Part shown: piece after piece, positions 31,060 through 44,515 of the stretch | Numbering within the stretch: position 1 is the first letter of the stretch | Layout of the letters: each line of letters starts with the position of its first letter | Source: Microstegium vimineum | Taxonomy: Eukaryota; Streptophyta; Magnoliopsida; Poales; Poaceae | NCBI GenBank assembly: GCA_022036555.1 | Contig: CM039133.1 | Location: 44,778,718 to 44,842,717 of the forward strand | Direction of reading: 5' to 3' | DNA length: 64,000 nt | Made by a program: the position numbers and the translations under genes | Notes under the pieces: model-generated | What the model was told of the DNA's origin: nothing | Database searches by the model: none | The model's input: only the letters and a program-made list of their open reading frames with translations

Positions 31060-31762
31060 TAAGGATTATCTAAAGTTGGTTTATGGTAAATATCCTTGCC
31101 TATAAAGATTAAAAACCAATCTAAAAAACTATACATGCTCAAGGCCTAATAGACCCGGCTAATAAGGTTTAATCTGGTATTTGTCTAACACCCTACCCCT
31201 GCAGTATGAGCATAAAACTACAGACTAGTGAGTTGTGACTCACGAACTCGTGAGTGGGCCATACCAAATGACAGGATATGGTAGTGCAACATGGAAGGTT
31301 TTTCAATTTGGTTTAGCACCACTTTTATATGGAACGAGTAGGCTTGGGCCAATATTTTGATTGGGCTTATTTTGGCATGTAACTTTGCTTAGGTTGGAGT
31401 GCCTTTGGTGTTCCAGCATAGTAGATCCCAAGCCCTGATAAAGTAGGAGGGTTGTGTTATGCTAGGCGAGCCATCATCAAAACCTAGCCACTTTCATGGC
31501 GATGAGACCCAAAAGATTCTCGTTGGGACGTAACCCTCTTAGCGACGCGCCATGCCGGAACCCAGATATGGTGTTAAATGAGTAAGGGCCGGGTCGTCAC
31601 CCCCGTGGCGCGTCGTGTCTTGATTTGGGCACGGTGTCAAGTGAGCAAGGATCGGGTCGTCGCATCCTCAGTGGCGCACCACATCGGCGTTCGGGTGTGG
31701 TGCAAAATGAGCAAGGGTCTTCACACCTTCCTCAGCGGGTGCGAAGGGTAAGGAAGCTAGTT

Positions 31763-32195
31763 GAATCAACCAAGATCCGTTTAGGTAGCTGGAATGTTGG
31801 GTCCCTCACGGGTAAGTTAAGAGAGCTAGTTGACACAATGGTTAGGAGGCATGTAAATATCTTGTGCGTTCAAGAGACCAAATGGAAGGGTCAAAAGGTG
31901 AAGGAGGTGGACAATACAGGCTTCAAGCTATGGTACACAGGGACAACTTTGAATAGAAATGGAGTGGGAGTTTTGATCGATAAGAGCCTTGAGGGTGGTG
32001 TGGTGGAGCTGAAAAAGGCAAGGAGATAAGATTATCTTAGTGAAAAAGGCAAGGAGATAAGATTATCTTAGTTAAACTTGTCATTAGTGATATAGTCTTA
32101 AACGTTATTAGTGCATATGCTCCCCAAGTAGGCCTTGATGAGTGTGCGAAGAGGCAATTCTGGGATGATTTGGATGGCTTAGTCAAGGTTGTACC
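31763..32195 (+). pseudogene. LINE endonuclease domain, 5' part
   Basis: The frame from 31625 reads IRLGSWNVGSLTGKLRELVD and VNILCVQETKWKG, the start of an apurinic-type endonuclease (catalytic N and E visible). A 31-base tandem duplication (32010-32040 and 32041-32071) shifts the frame and ends it at 32029. The domain goes on as ISAYAPQVGLDE and is then cut by the solo LTR at 32196. It resumes at 33440 as EKLFIEGDLNGRVGA. Confidence 0.85.
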
Positions 32196-33434
32196 TGTAG
32201 GGTTATGAGGTTGCTACGCTAGCCAGAAAACAAAATTTTTCTACCCCATAAACCAGGAACTAGTGCTAGTTATAGATCACGGGGTTACCACTAGACGCGC
32301 AGGTGCAGCGGAAGTGAGTTGATGTAGTCGTGCGCGTCGCAACAGTGTCGTGCAGTTGCGAGGTCGTCCGTCTCAACGTCTCTTACTCGCGGTTCGTCCT
32401 TGTGCTCCAAATGCAGCACCTCCGAGGAATCTCACACGTGCAGGGAAGAAGCGTCACCCCTCTGGACTGCTAGGTCCGCGAGGAGTACTAGGCGCGAGCA
32501 TGGGGAGGGTGACGGCGGCTGCCAAAGGACGTGAGTTCGACTCGCCTCGCGTCTCCCCTTGCTTATATAGGCGTCCTAATGAGCTCCCACGTTGGAGGCC
32601 CATTAGCAACCCTAAACCTAGTCTAATTCGGGTCCAACCCGAATTAGGCTTCCAGCCCCTTAAACGTGCGACCATATGGGCTCACGCACACATAGACATG
32701 GCCCAAGTACTCTTACTTGACCAATAGTTGATAGCGGCCTCTAGCAAGGCATGTCAACTCCTATGCATACGCTATGATCATATCAGACGAACCACCACAA
32801 TATAATATATTTGTTATTCCTTTGCCTCACGATATTTGGTACAACTCGTGGGTTAACACTTAACCCAAGCACGGCCATGCATTTCATGATCTAATCATTT
32901 GAGTAGTCCAGTGATATCTCTCTCATATGAAGTGTGGCAAATTCCATCTTGATTAACTATGTCTCACAGCATGTTTCCCGACAAACCCAAAAGCCACCTT
33001 TATAACTACCCAGTTACGGAGTAGCGTTTGGTAGTCTCTAAGTAGGTCATTTCACATCTTGAGTACATACGACAATCTCAGGTCTAAGGACATAACGTAC
33101 ATGATGTGTATAAGAGACAGTCTCATGTCGGGTATGTCCAGCACCATGTCCTACATGTGGCCACATTATTAGTTTGACATCTCATGTCCATGACTTGTAA
33201 AACATAGTCATCAACTAATAATGTGTTGATCTAATATTCATACACATTCTAGCACGAACTCTGATCAGGGACAACTTTAGAATAACATACAAGTAAAAGA
33301 GTTTCACAAACAATTCACATAATTGTTTATCGATACAAGTTGTCTTTAATGGATATTCATTGAACTCATAACATGTCATGGATACAAGGAAATACAATCA
33401 TCTCTATGATTACCTCTAGGGCATATTCCCAACA
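32196..33434 (-). mobile_element. Copia solo LTR (1239 bp) inside the LINE
   Basis: On the minus strand it starts TGTTGGGAATATGCCCTAGA, the well-known start of Angela/BARE-like grass LTRs, and ends CCTACA. The flanking five bases are GTACC (32191) and GCACC (33435), a target duplication with one change. The LINE reads through if it is removed. A minus-strand TATATAAG lies near 32566. The family name comes from memory of the LTR start. Confidence 0.85.
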
Positions 33435-34028
33435 GCACCTAGTAGAGAGAAGCTCTTCATTGAAGGGGACCTTAATGGCCGTGTAGGAGCATCTAGTACA
33501 GGTTTCGAGGTGGCACATGGAGGTTTTGGTTACGGTCTTACGAAAGAAGGAACCAGGAGGGAGAGGATGTCCTAGACTTTGCTATACCTTTTCATATGAT
33601 GGTAGCAAACACTTTCTTCCAAAATCGAGAGTCCCACTTAGTGACCTTTAGTAGTGGCTTTCCTGCAGTTAGATTGACTTTGTCCTTACAAGAAGGGGAG
33701 ATAAACGTGCTTACGTGGATTGTAAGGTGATACCTGGGGAATGTGTGGTGTCTCAGCACAAGCTAATGGTGGCTGACTTCCGCTATAGGAAGGCTATAAG
33801 CGCTTGTTCTAGGACTGGTGTGCAGATAACATAAAGAAGTATAAGGTGGCAAAGAAGGCTACAAAATGAGCGGTAGCGGAGGCAAAGGGACGGGCTTATG
33901 AAGATTTGTACAAACGTCTAGATACAAAGGATAGAGAAAATGACATCTTTAGGATGGCTAGGACTCGTGATAGAAAGTCGAGGGACTTCATTCAAGTCAA
34001 GTGCATTAAGGATTAGAGGGAGCAACTC

Positions 34029-35560
34029 TTGGTGAAGGAGGATGAGATCAGACAAAGATGGCAAGAGTATTTCGAGAAGTTATTCAATGGGGAAAACGAG
34101 AACTCCTCCGTTCAGTTGGACAACTCATTTGCTGACACCAATAGGCGCTTTGAGCAGAGGATTCAAGAATCAGAGGTCAGAGAAGCGTTGAAAGGGATGA
34201 AAGAGAGCAAAGAGAACAAGGGTGTCCGATCGAACAAGATTCCTGAGGAGTGACAAAGCACTTTGGTACCAATCTACAAGAACAAGGGTGACATCCAGAG
34301 TTGTAATAACTATTGTGGGATTAAGTTGATGAGCCACACTATGAAGCTATGGGAGAGAGTCATCGAGCAACGCCTGCGAGGAAGGACACGGGTATCTACA
34401 AACCAATTTGGTTTCATGCCCGAAAGGTCAACCACAGAAACAATCTTCTTGTTAAGACAAGTTATGGAGCGCTTTAGAGAGCAGAAGAAGGACCTACACA
34501 TGGTTTTCATTGACTAGGAGAAGGCTTATGACAAGATACCAAGAAATATTATGTGGTGGGCTTTGGATAGACATAAAGTCCAAACAAAGTACGTAACCCT
34601 GATCAAGGACATGTACAACAATGATGTGACTAGCGTTCGAACCAATGATGGTAACACTGATTACTTCCCGATTAGAATTGGGCTTCATCAAGGGTCAGCC
34701 TTGAGCCCGTATCTCTTTGCCTTGGTGATGGACGAGGTTACCAGGGACATTCAAGGAGATATCTGCATGCTTTTCGCCGATGATGTAGTGTTAGTTGATG
34801 AAAGCCTGGCGGGAGTAAATAGGAAACTTGAGTTGTGGCGGCAGACCCTTGAGTCTAAAGGTTTTAGACTAAGCCGGACTAAAACTGAATATATGAAATA
34901 CGACTTTGGCACAACTACACAGGATGAGGGAGATGTGAGTTTGGAAGGTCAAGTTGTGCCTAAAAGGGACACCTTCCGATATCCGGGATCGATGCTACAG
35001 AAGGATAGAGATATTGATGTAGACGTAGCCATAGAATCAAAGCAAGGTGGATCAAGTGTCATCAAGCTTCTCGCATTCTATGTGACAAGAGGGTACCCTA
35101 ATAGCTAAAAGACAAGTTCTATAGGACGACAATTAGACCTGCAATGTTGTATGGAGCCGAATGTTGTCCTACAAAGACTCGACATGTTCAACAAATGAGT
35201 GTTGCAGAAATGCACATGTTGCGTTGGATTTATGGTCACACAAGAATGGACCGAGTTCGGAATGATGATATACGTGATCGCCCAGGGGTAGCACCAATTG
35301 AAGAAAAGCTTGTCCAACATCGGTTAAGATGGTTTGGCCATGTCCAGAGGAGACCGCCAGATGCACTAGTGCATTGTAGAGCGGAGTTCCAAGCCATGCT
35401 AATAATATAAGGAGAGGAAGAGGAAGGTTGAAGGTGACATGGGCGGAGGCGGTGAAAAGAGATTTAAAAGCTTGGGATACATCTAGCGATTTAAAAGCAG
35501 TTATTGAAGTGTCGAAACCGTGACTTGGGTATCTTATTGGGTTTCAGCTCTAGCCTACCC
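34029..35560 (+). pseudogene. LINE reverse transcriptase region
   Basis: Fragments in order: a linker (34029), NNYCGIKLMSHTMKLWERVI and FGFMPERSTTETIF (34263), VFID-stop-EKAYDKIP with a TAG inside motif A (about 34515), GLHQGSALSPYLFALVMDEV, then the catalytic LFADDVVLVDE near 34770, and WIYGHTRMDRVRNDDIR near 35225. Several stops and frame changes make it inactive. The Asp pair of the active site is still present. Confidence 0.88.
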
Positions 35561-35601
35561 CAACTTGCTTGGGACTAACAGACTATGTTGATGTTGATGT
35601 T

Positions 35602-38600
35602 GGCTTATTTTGGCATGTACACATGAATAGTAGGTCCCCAACGAGTAATGGGGATGTGTACATATGTGACATCCCCATACCTGCTACACGAGTCAAAGAT
35701 AGATTCTAGCCATTTAGATGCATATCTAGAGAGAAATGATCCCATCCCGATCCTCTAATGGATAAATAATCATCAGATAGCAGGGCCCGTTGCAATTCCT
35801 AGTTGTGCCTAGGTACTCATAACTCATGCCACTGTTGCTCAAACAAGAGACATCAGCTCTAGGTCGGTGATTCTAACTAAGGATGCAAGTGGGGTGGCAG
35901 CGGCTAACCCGCCCCACGTCCACCAATCCGCAAAGGCTTCATGTGCTGATGCGGTGAGCCCGCAACAACGGCATGATATAGGCGACAAGATGTGGGTTTT
36001 GCCAATCCTCTTATTAGCACATTCACACATAGTAAGCAAGAATTGATTGGATTAGATGAGAGTCTCCATTGTCGTCTTTTCTTGAGTTCTCCTGTTCAAC
36101 TATCCATGATGTTGTTGGATTGTAGATGACTGAGTTATTGTTAGCATGTAGATCAGATGAACGGCCGGTGGTGAGCTTGGCGACCTATGTTGGGAACAGG
36201 CAGGCGATGCTATTGAAGTTGACATAAGGCACATACGTCATTGGCTGTGTGTCAAGCTAGGACACAATGTGCTCGGTATCCATTGCCACGTGGTTGACTC
36301 TAACTGTCATTATGTCAGCATCGGTGTGGACGAGGTAGAGCGGTCTGAGCTTGACAATTTGTACCATCTGGCCAAGCGTTGTCGTAAGCCCTCGACAAAA
36401 GCAAAGTCTCCAAAGCCAAACACATGTTAATGAGCTAGTCATCAGGTGTAGCCTCCACTTTGAGCGTCTCCCACCAGAAGTTCTCCAACGCTCGTCACGA
36501 CACCCATCATCTAAGGGCCCAACAAGTCAATGACAAGGCAATTGGGGTGTCGGGTCAGTGACTGAAGGTATGCCTTACAAGATGTGCCGATGTGGGTTAC
36601 CAGTGAGATTTGTGGGTTGGGTAGTTCAACCCACTATATCTAAGTGGGCTAGCCTAAGCAGCCCAACGAGTTAGCGGCTCGAGCAGATTAGTGGGTTGGT
36701 GCGGTGGCTCACCCTAACTTGCATCCTTAATTGGAATATTGCAAGTTTGCATAGGCTTGACAATAGAAAGACGACAGTGGTAGATTCCATCTTGAACCTA
36801 CATCCATGGAAGATTCCATGCAAGACGATGGGATCAGGTGAGTTATATTGTGCTCGTTCACGAATTCATTAACGCTAGCGGATGTGGTAGCTACGTGTGC
36901 TATTGTATGTATGCATGGAGTCGTGGATGAAGTACTAGAGTGGAGCTATGTATGGCCAAGGGACTAGAGGTGAGGTCATCTAGCGGTCGAACGAAGGGCA
37001 GCGATTGTTGAGTGGCGACTCCTAAACTCATGAGTGGGCGACAACTGAGCGTTGCGATGCAATAGTGAGAAATGGGGTTTTGTATCAATTAAGGGTGGGA
37101 CTTGTTTTATATAGAATGAGTGGGCTTGGGAAAATATGGATCAGTATGTTAATTGGGCTTATTTTAGCCTATACACATGAATAGCATGTCCCCAATGGGT
37201 AACAAGATGGGTACATATGGAACATTATCATAACCAGTTTCTTGGACATATATTTTTACCATTTAGATTGTCACAGGAGAGAAGTGATCCCATCCTTGTC
37301 GTTTAATTGATCAAATACTCGTCTAGTATTAGGGCATCAATGTCGTCCCTAGCGGTGCAAGGATACTCATGCCACCGTTGCTCAAACAAGAGAAACTAGC
37401 TATTGGTGACTAAAATGTCACAAGCTTGCTTAGGCTTAAGAACTAAAAATAGTACAAAACACACAAGATGTTGGTGGTCGTTATGTTTCCAATTGGACAA
37501 TCGGCTGGAAAGTATGACATCTCAATGGAAAACTATAGATTAGAGGAACAAACACACGCGGACTCAAACGCATGGTGCTTAGCACAACAATAGTGGTACA
37601 TCATAGCCATGGTAGTGCTCTTTGACAGTGGTACAACAACAGATTGAGTGGTTTCCACGACTAGGCGCTGAGGCACACTAGCCGGCTCGACAACTCAATG
37701 CAAAATCATGCTAGAAAAATCGAATTTGAGCCATATCCATTACAAGATTTCTAGCACATGCATCCATCCAATGACACAAGGGGTAAGAAGAAAAGAATTG
37801 GCAATCTAGTGGTCACCGTGGCTTGGCTTAGGGCAGTACTCTGGGTTGGTGTAGGGGCGAGACATGGTGGAGGCTCATGAACCGTCTTCGTTATCGTTAT
37901 AGGCAACAACCAAGAGATTTAGTGTGCATCATTGCGATAACAAGTGTCCAACTCATCATCCACATGCTATCACGATTGTGTTGCATGTCGCAAGCGTATA
38001 ACATGTAACGAGCATAAGGAAAACAAGACTCAAATCGTGGGTTTTTCCATTTTCATGCAAGTAGTATCATATGTCATTGCTAATTGAAACGATAATGCAA
38101 TAAGGTGAACCTATGGCCTTGCATGCATTCTAAGCTACCATAGAGCTAGGTTCAAGATGGTTACAGTAAGGAAGGTCTTGACATATAAAGGATTGCTAAT
38201 CGTGGTGGTACCTAGGGATGTACCCACTAGGTATCATTGGAACATTCTCATCCTCGCAACACAAAAATTAGCCCATCCCCATCCACATCCCTAGTCTTGA
38301 GTACATCATTATCCATATCCCCATCCAGGACCGAGTAACCAGTACCCAATGGGTACTGCAAACCCGATAACATGAACATGCATGACAACTCTAGAACTCT
38401 CGTGTTCTTGGCAGCAAGTGTAGGAGGACATGTGGGGCTTTCTTCTTCTGGGTTGCGGGTGTAGGAGGGTCTTCAGTAGCCGATTTATGTGAAAGATCTA
38501 GCACAGGACGACATGAGCAAACGTCATAACTTCATTAGCGCTAGCAACTACGATGGCTACGTGCGTTAGTGGCATTTCTGTGGAGCAATGGATGGAGTAC

Positions 38601-39899
38601 TAGAGTGGAGCTATGGAGGGTTGGGCTGACTAGCGGTTAGGGGGATAGGGGTGAGGGCTACCAATGATCGAGCGAGGGGCAATGACTGGTGAGTCAGAAC
38701 TTGCAAACTCGCAAGTGTGAAGCAACTGATCAACATGATACGAAGTGCAAGATGGGAGGTTTTGTATCAATTAGGATTAGGTCTCCTTTTATATGGAACA
38801 AGTGGGCTGGGCCCAATATGTTAATTGTGCTTATTTTGTCGTGTACACATGAATAGATCGGTACATAGCAAATGTTACCATACCCGCTACACACGTAGAT
38901 GATATATTTTTGCCATTTAGATCTCCGTAGTGAGAGAAATGTTCACACTCCTATACCCTAATGTGTCAAATACCATCATGTATTAGGTCTCCATAGCCAT
39001 CCCTAGCCATGCTAGGGTACTTAATCCATTGTTGCTCAAACTAGAGACAAGAGTTACTGGTGATTGTACAGAACACATCATGAAAACATAAGGTGTTGGC
39101 GACCGTGATGTTTTGATTTGGACAACCGGCTCGAAAGCATGATGTCTCACTCAAAAACTAATACAAGGACAAACAGATTGGCCAACACAAAGGCATGGTG
39201 CTCAGTGCAACAATAGTGGTACATCTAGACCATGGTGGTGCTCCATGACTAGCATACCCATACACACAAACAAAGATGATGGATTTGCAACACATGCACA
39301 AAGGCACACGAGCAGACTCAATAGCTTTGTGCAAAATTGCACAATAAAAATTGAATCGAGCCATACCCCCATTACAGATTTGACACGAAGGCGACACATG
39401 CATCCATCCGATCACACAAGGGGTAAGAAAAAAGGATCGGACATCTAGATTTTGTGACTTGTCTTAGGGTCTATAGTCCACCTTCATATGGGGTATACAT
39501 GGTGGTGGCTCACGAAGCATCTTTGCCATGGTTATGGGCAGCGACCAACAGAGGTTTAGTGCATCATGGCCACAACTAGTGTCCAAGTCATGATGTGCAT
39601 GCTATCACGATGTCTTGCATGTCACAATCATGTAGCATGTGACGAGCACAAGGAAACAAGACTCAAATCATGGGTTTTCCATACCCATCCTATGATTGCT
39701 TAGCTATATGGTAAGCGGAATGCAAGGGTAAGAATCTATTATTTGGCTGTGGGCATAACCATAGCGCAACACATTATCATCAAGGTAAAGTACTTCACAA
39801 TTCCCATCTATCACTGCTAAACTCACATCACACCTCCAAGAATCGCATGTCACCACCACTCGTTAGGCTATAAGAATAACTCATGCTCGCATTTGCATC

Positions 39900-39900
<1 letters not shown>
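35602..39900. repeat. Old tandem array with 1.5-1.65-kb spacing
   Basis: The same succession of landmarks recurs: TGGGCTTATTTTGGC-like, ACACATGAATAG, GAGAGAAATG, and TTGCTCAAACAAGAGA. The last word is at about 35836, 37379 and 39033, giving spacings near 1543 and 1654. The first unit starts at about 31190 and is split by the LINE. A related copy lies near 41405. Copies differ strongly, so the array is old. I cannot name its source; no open frame is kept across units. Confidence 0.7.
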
Positions 39901-40660
<760 letters not shown>

Positions 40661-40661
40661 C

Positions 40662-40887
40662 TCTCCCTCCCAAAATAAGTACACTTGTATCTTTCAAATT
40701 TTGTCCCACAATAAGTGTACTTTTAGGTATGGGTCCACCTAGTTATAATAGAATTTTCTACTTTCACGTTTCTCAAAGTCCAATTACTACATGCTAAGGG
40801 TCTTGTGGTATATGTAATTTTTTTCTGATAGCATTGGTCTTCCGAACCAATCTGAAAAGTGTATTTAATTTGGAATGAAGAAAGTAT
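40662..40887. mobile_element. Degenerate Stowaway-like MITE
   Basis: CTCTCTCCCTCCCAAAATAAG at the left and TGTATTTAATTTGGAATGAAG-like at the right are decayed forms of the ACTCCCTCCGTCCCAAAATAAG pair of grass Stowaway elements. Internal AAGTACACTT and AAGTGTACTT words are inverted. Confidence 0.5.
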
Positions 40888-41404
40888 GACTCAACCCAAA
40901 AACAAATCAAGCGAGGACCACATAAATAACAGAACACATATTTCTTGATATTCTATTCGTCCACTCCGAAAAGGTTTAAACCCTACTTGAATAATCTATA
41001 TATAATTTCAAACATTTAATATCCATACCAATCTAAATAATCGAAGTTAGATTTCTAGTACACGGCATGGACATATTCTAAAAATACATTTCATGAATAA
41101 TCCAATGATGTTTATTTGATATTATAGATATTTATACCTTTTATCTATAATTGATAAAACTTAATATAAAACCATGACACTATTCTGGAACTGAATTCTT
41201 TATATATATATAATTATTAGAAACCTAGTTAAAACTTTGACAGTTTAACTGACGTGTTTGCCAAGGTTGTACTATTTCATACTTTGTATCATTTTCTATC
41301 ACACTATCCGTGAAGAAACAACTACCCCTATTCGGTACCAAAATTGTCCGTTTGTATACTATGAAATCCGTATTATCCGTTTGTATTAAATCCAGTTTCA
41401 TCAA

Positions 41405-42260
41405 ACAGTAGTGGTACATTTCGGCCATGGCGGAGCTCCACGACCAGCGTACCCATAGACACAAAGAAAGAAACTGATCTGCGGTACAGTGGAGCAGCAC
41501 GCCACGGCCATGGCGCAGCAGGGCACAAGAGCCGGCTCGATGGTTCAGCGCAAAATCGCGCAATAAAGATCCAGTCGAGCCATAATCTATTACAAATTTG
41601 CCAGCTCGACGGCTCGGCACATGCATCCATCCGATTACAAAAGGTAAGAAGAAAAGGCGGTCACCGTGGCAGTTTGGTGTAGAGGTCGTAGGCACGTTCA
41701 GTCGCCGATGCCGGCTCGCGGTGCGCCGAACGGTCGTCGACGACGGTGGCGTTGTCGAGAGGTAGCTGCCGGCTTGTCGACTGGGTCCACGCAGACGAGC
41801 TCGTGCTCCTCCGTCGCCTCCGTCTCCTGTTCCAGCGGAGGAAGAAGACGGGTGGCCCGTCTCCAGGAAGATGAGACCCGCAGGAGGGGTTCTACTCGCC
41901 GGCTCCGGGATCCTCCTCCTCCGCAGCGGTGGCGAGCTGGGGAGGGCGCGGTGCGTCGTCTCGGGCGGCTCCTGCGCAGCGGCGGCGTGCCGGGGAGGGC
42001 TTGGCCCGAGAACTCTTCTTACAGCCGCGCGGCGGCTTCGGTTGGAGGGAAGGAAGCGTGGCCGGCAAGGGTGGCTCTACAGGCGCTCGACCTCCCCGTA
42101 GGGACGGCCTCGGCGTCCGTGCCCCTGCCCCGGGGCTATTGGTTCGAATCGCCGGAGCGGCAAGGATGGAGAGAGAGGAATAAAAGGTGTGAGGAGGGTT
42201 GGGGAAATAGTAGTAGTCCCCATCGGCTGGCGCACGACGGGAGAGCATGGTTTACGAGCC
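41405..42260 (-). other. GC-rich gene-like copy related to the tandem array
   Basis: 41405-41700 matches array copies at 37590 and 39209 (AGTGGTACAT, ACATGCATCCATCC, GGTAAGAAGAAAAG, and for the 37590 copy GGTCACCGTGGC). Unlike them it continues into a GC-rich block to about 42200. On the minus strand this block is preceded by CACCTTTTATTCC and followed by an AT-rich tail, as a short gene would be. Candidate frames (for example 42248-41892) are Pro/Arg/Ala-rich and match no family I know. The array may consist of decayed copies of this locus (inference). Confidence 0.35.
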
Positions 42261-42727
42261 ACTGGTCGATCGACACGTGTCTACCGGGGTCCGCCTGTCG
42301 GCGAGGCAGAGGTGTGCACGCTAGCTGATCCGTGTGTGCCCGTCTATCATCCAATTAGAGAGCGGGACAGGCCCACTTCTCTGTCTTCCTGACAACGGAG
42401 AACGGACACAGCCACACAGGCCGGCTGGCAAAAGGGTTGGTACGGGTACGTCTGCAAAAGGTGATGGATGGCCAGGGAGATAGCCAATAGGAGTATACAG
42501 CGTGGTGCGTGGACAGCCGTGCCGCTTTTGCAGCACACGCAGGGCAGAGCCGTTGGCGCGAGGAGTGCGCCCCGCTGCCGCTGCCGCCGTGGCCGTGCAC
42601 TGCAAGTATAGCTGGCTGTCCTGGCACGGGTGCGGCGTCCACTCCGGCGGCCGAAGGGCATTGATCAACGTGATTGGCCAGGCGCCGAGGCTTGAGTCGT
42701 GACCGATTCAAAATTGAAGTGTAGCCT

Positions 42728-43075
42728 TCTGTTTGTATGACAGTCAAACTATATAATTAGTTTTTTTATCTATATTTATGCTCCATGTATAGGTCCAAAC
42801 ATTTGATGGATTGGAAATCTTGTGAAGTTTTGGAATTTTAAAGTGATCTAAAAACATGCAAAACAAAACTGTAGCACTTCGGTTTATATTTGATAATTAT
42901 TATTTAACTATAAAGTAACTAGACTAAAAAAATCATCTCGCAAATTACAGGCAAACTATACAATTAGTTATTTTTTATCTATATTAAATGTTCCATGCAT
43001 ACGTTTAAAGATTCGATGTGATGAGAAATCTTATAAAGTTTTGGAATTTTGAATGCAACAAGGCATGATATCCAC
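42728..43075. mobile_element. Two overlapping copies of a grass MITE interior
   Basis: 42860-43075 is the interior of a common grass MITE (CTGTAGCACTT..., ATCTCGCAAATTACAGGCAA, ATTCGATGTGATG). 42728-42850 repeats its second half in the same direction. The terminal GGGCCTTGTTTAG-type ends are missing, so the superfamily (I recall PIF/Harbinger) is tentative. Confidence 0.6.
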
Positions 43076-43386
43076 TAGAGCTGCCATAATATGGATGCTA
43101 AATGCATATATTCGTATTCAATTTTTTTAATGTTTTTCTCTATGCGATTCTATATCCTCTTTCCATGATATCCGGCAATAAAGAAAAAACTATATCATGA
43201 ACCTACTTAAAAGTTTTCTCTCCATAACAAGTGACTACTCGTTTGACTTTCTTATTTCTAATAATGCATCAAACCCCGTTAATAGTATATATGTAAATAA
43301 CTTTTAGTATTAATTTAAAATTATTAATAATACATAAAGATTAAATTATTTTTCATATTTTTCTGACTTACTTACATCCTATGAGG
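43076..43386. other. AT-rich spacer
   Basis: Nothing recognised. Confidence 0.4.
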
Positions 43387-43980
43387 TCCGCCACGGTTAA
43401 GGCCGAGGCCCATATGGCCCAGGGTGAGACCCAATAGCCACACCACATATAAAACCAACACTTAGGGTTTACTCCCAAACCAACCCCTCCCTCCTCGCGC
43501 AGCCCTCTCTCTCAGCATCCCTCTCTCTCCCTCATCCATCTCTCTCCCTTAGCAGAGGCGCAGAGTCGCGGGCGCAGCGCGTGGGAGGCGCGGGGCCGAG
43601 GCGGCGCGCAGAGGCTCAGGCGCGGGGCCGCAGAGGCGCTGGTGCGAAGCGGCAGCGGCTTGCAGAGGCGCAGGCGCGGGTCCGGCGTCGGTCAGAGGCG
43701 CGGGTCACGGTAGCGCAGACCATCGCAAGCATGGGGTTGCGGCGGTGCAGAGCAACCGGATCCGGCGGTGGAGCGACCGGATCCATGGGTTCGGTGGGCC
43801 CATGGAGGGGCTCGGTGGGCTTCTCTTCTTTAAAAAGTTTTGTAATGATTTACCGTTGCGGGCAAGGGCGCCCGCTGCGGGAAAGGAACCATTTACCCTG
43901 GCCTTCTCATCGCGCGGACACATTTGTCCGCTATGGAAAACTGATATCGCCCGCTGTGGAAAATCATTTTCGTAGTAGTG
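43387..43980. mobile_element. 3' part of a second CACTA element
   Basis: Ends AAATCATTTTCGTAGTAGTG, a CACTA terminus. Subterminal words such as TTACCGTTGCGGGCA and CGCCCGCTGTGG match the element at 17861. The middle has a TATA-like ACATATAAAA, AGGGTTTACTCCCAAACC and a CT-rich leader, which in the first element appear on the other strand. No CACTA start is found on the left, so it is truncated. Confidence 0.72.
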
Positions 43981-44004
43981 TCTCTTATATACATAAATGC
44001 TTTA

Positions 44005-44276
44005 GGTGGTGTTTGGATCCATTGGACCAAGGTCTAAAGTTTAGACTTCAGAGCATGCAAACTTTGGTGTTTGGATCCATGGTCTAAACTTTAGTCGGAG
44101 GCCTCTTTAGCACCTTTTAGCCCTATTTAGCACCTCTTTTGGTGCTAAAACTTTAGACCAAATTTTAGACCTTGTCACTTTAGACCAAATTTTAGACCCT
44201 TGTTTGGATCCATTTGGCAAAAAGAAGTGCTAAAAGTGCATGGTCTAAACTTTAGACCATAGATCCAAACATGACC
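44005..44276. mobile_element. Tourist-like MITE (272 bp)
   Basis: Termini GGTGGTGTTTGGATCCAT and ATAGATCCAAACATGACC are inverted, and TTA is duplicated at 44002-44004 and 44277-44279, the PIF/Harbinger signature. Internal AAACTTTAGACCA words repeat in both orientations. Confidence 0.88.
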
Positions 44277-44515
44277 TTAATCTCTACTTGTGTGACTAGT
44301 ATATTTTTCCGTGCTAACACTATGGGCCCTATTAAATATGAAGTTATTTCTATCAAATTTTAAGTACTTAGTTAATTATACATTGTCAAAACTGTTTCCA
44401 TAAGTTTAGTGTTTTGCTAATAAACAACAAGATATTTTATGAAACATGTTTTTTAGCTTTAGCCCCAAATGAGCACTACGTTGCTATCTTCATTGAAAAA
44501 AATAGCATTCGGAGA

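Larger units (their letters stand above)
31382..35601 (+). mobile_element. RTE-clade LINE, near full length, interrupted
   Basis: An 18-base duplication (GGCTTATTTTGGCATGTA) lies at 31364-31381 and 35602-35619, the mark of target-primed insertion. The 3' end is GGGACTAACAGACTATGTTG followed by TTGATG-like units, the usual RTE tail in grasses. Endonuclease and reverse transcriptase parts are recognisable but broken. Without the 1.24-kb LTR inside it, the element is about 3.0 kb, close to the usual RTE length. Confidence 0.9.

Noticed and set aside
41666..42328. 220-residue frame on +
   Set aside because: Arg/Gly-rich translation of a GC island; related array copies and the flanking signals point to the minus strand, and no motif is seen.
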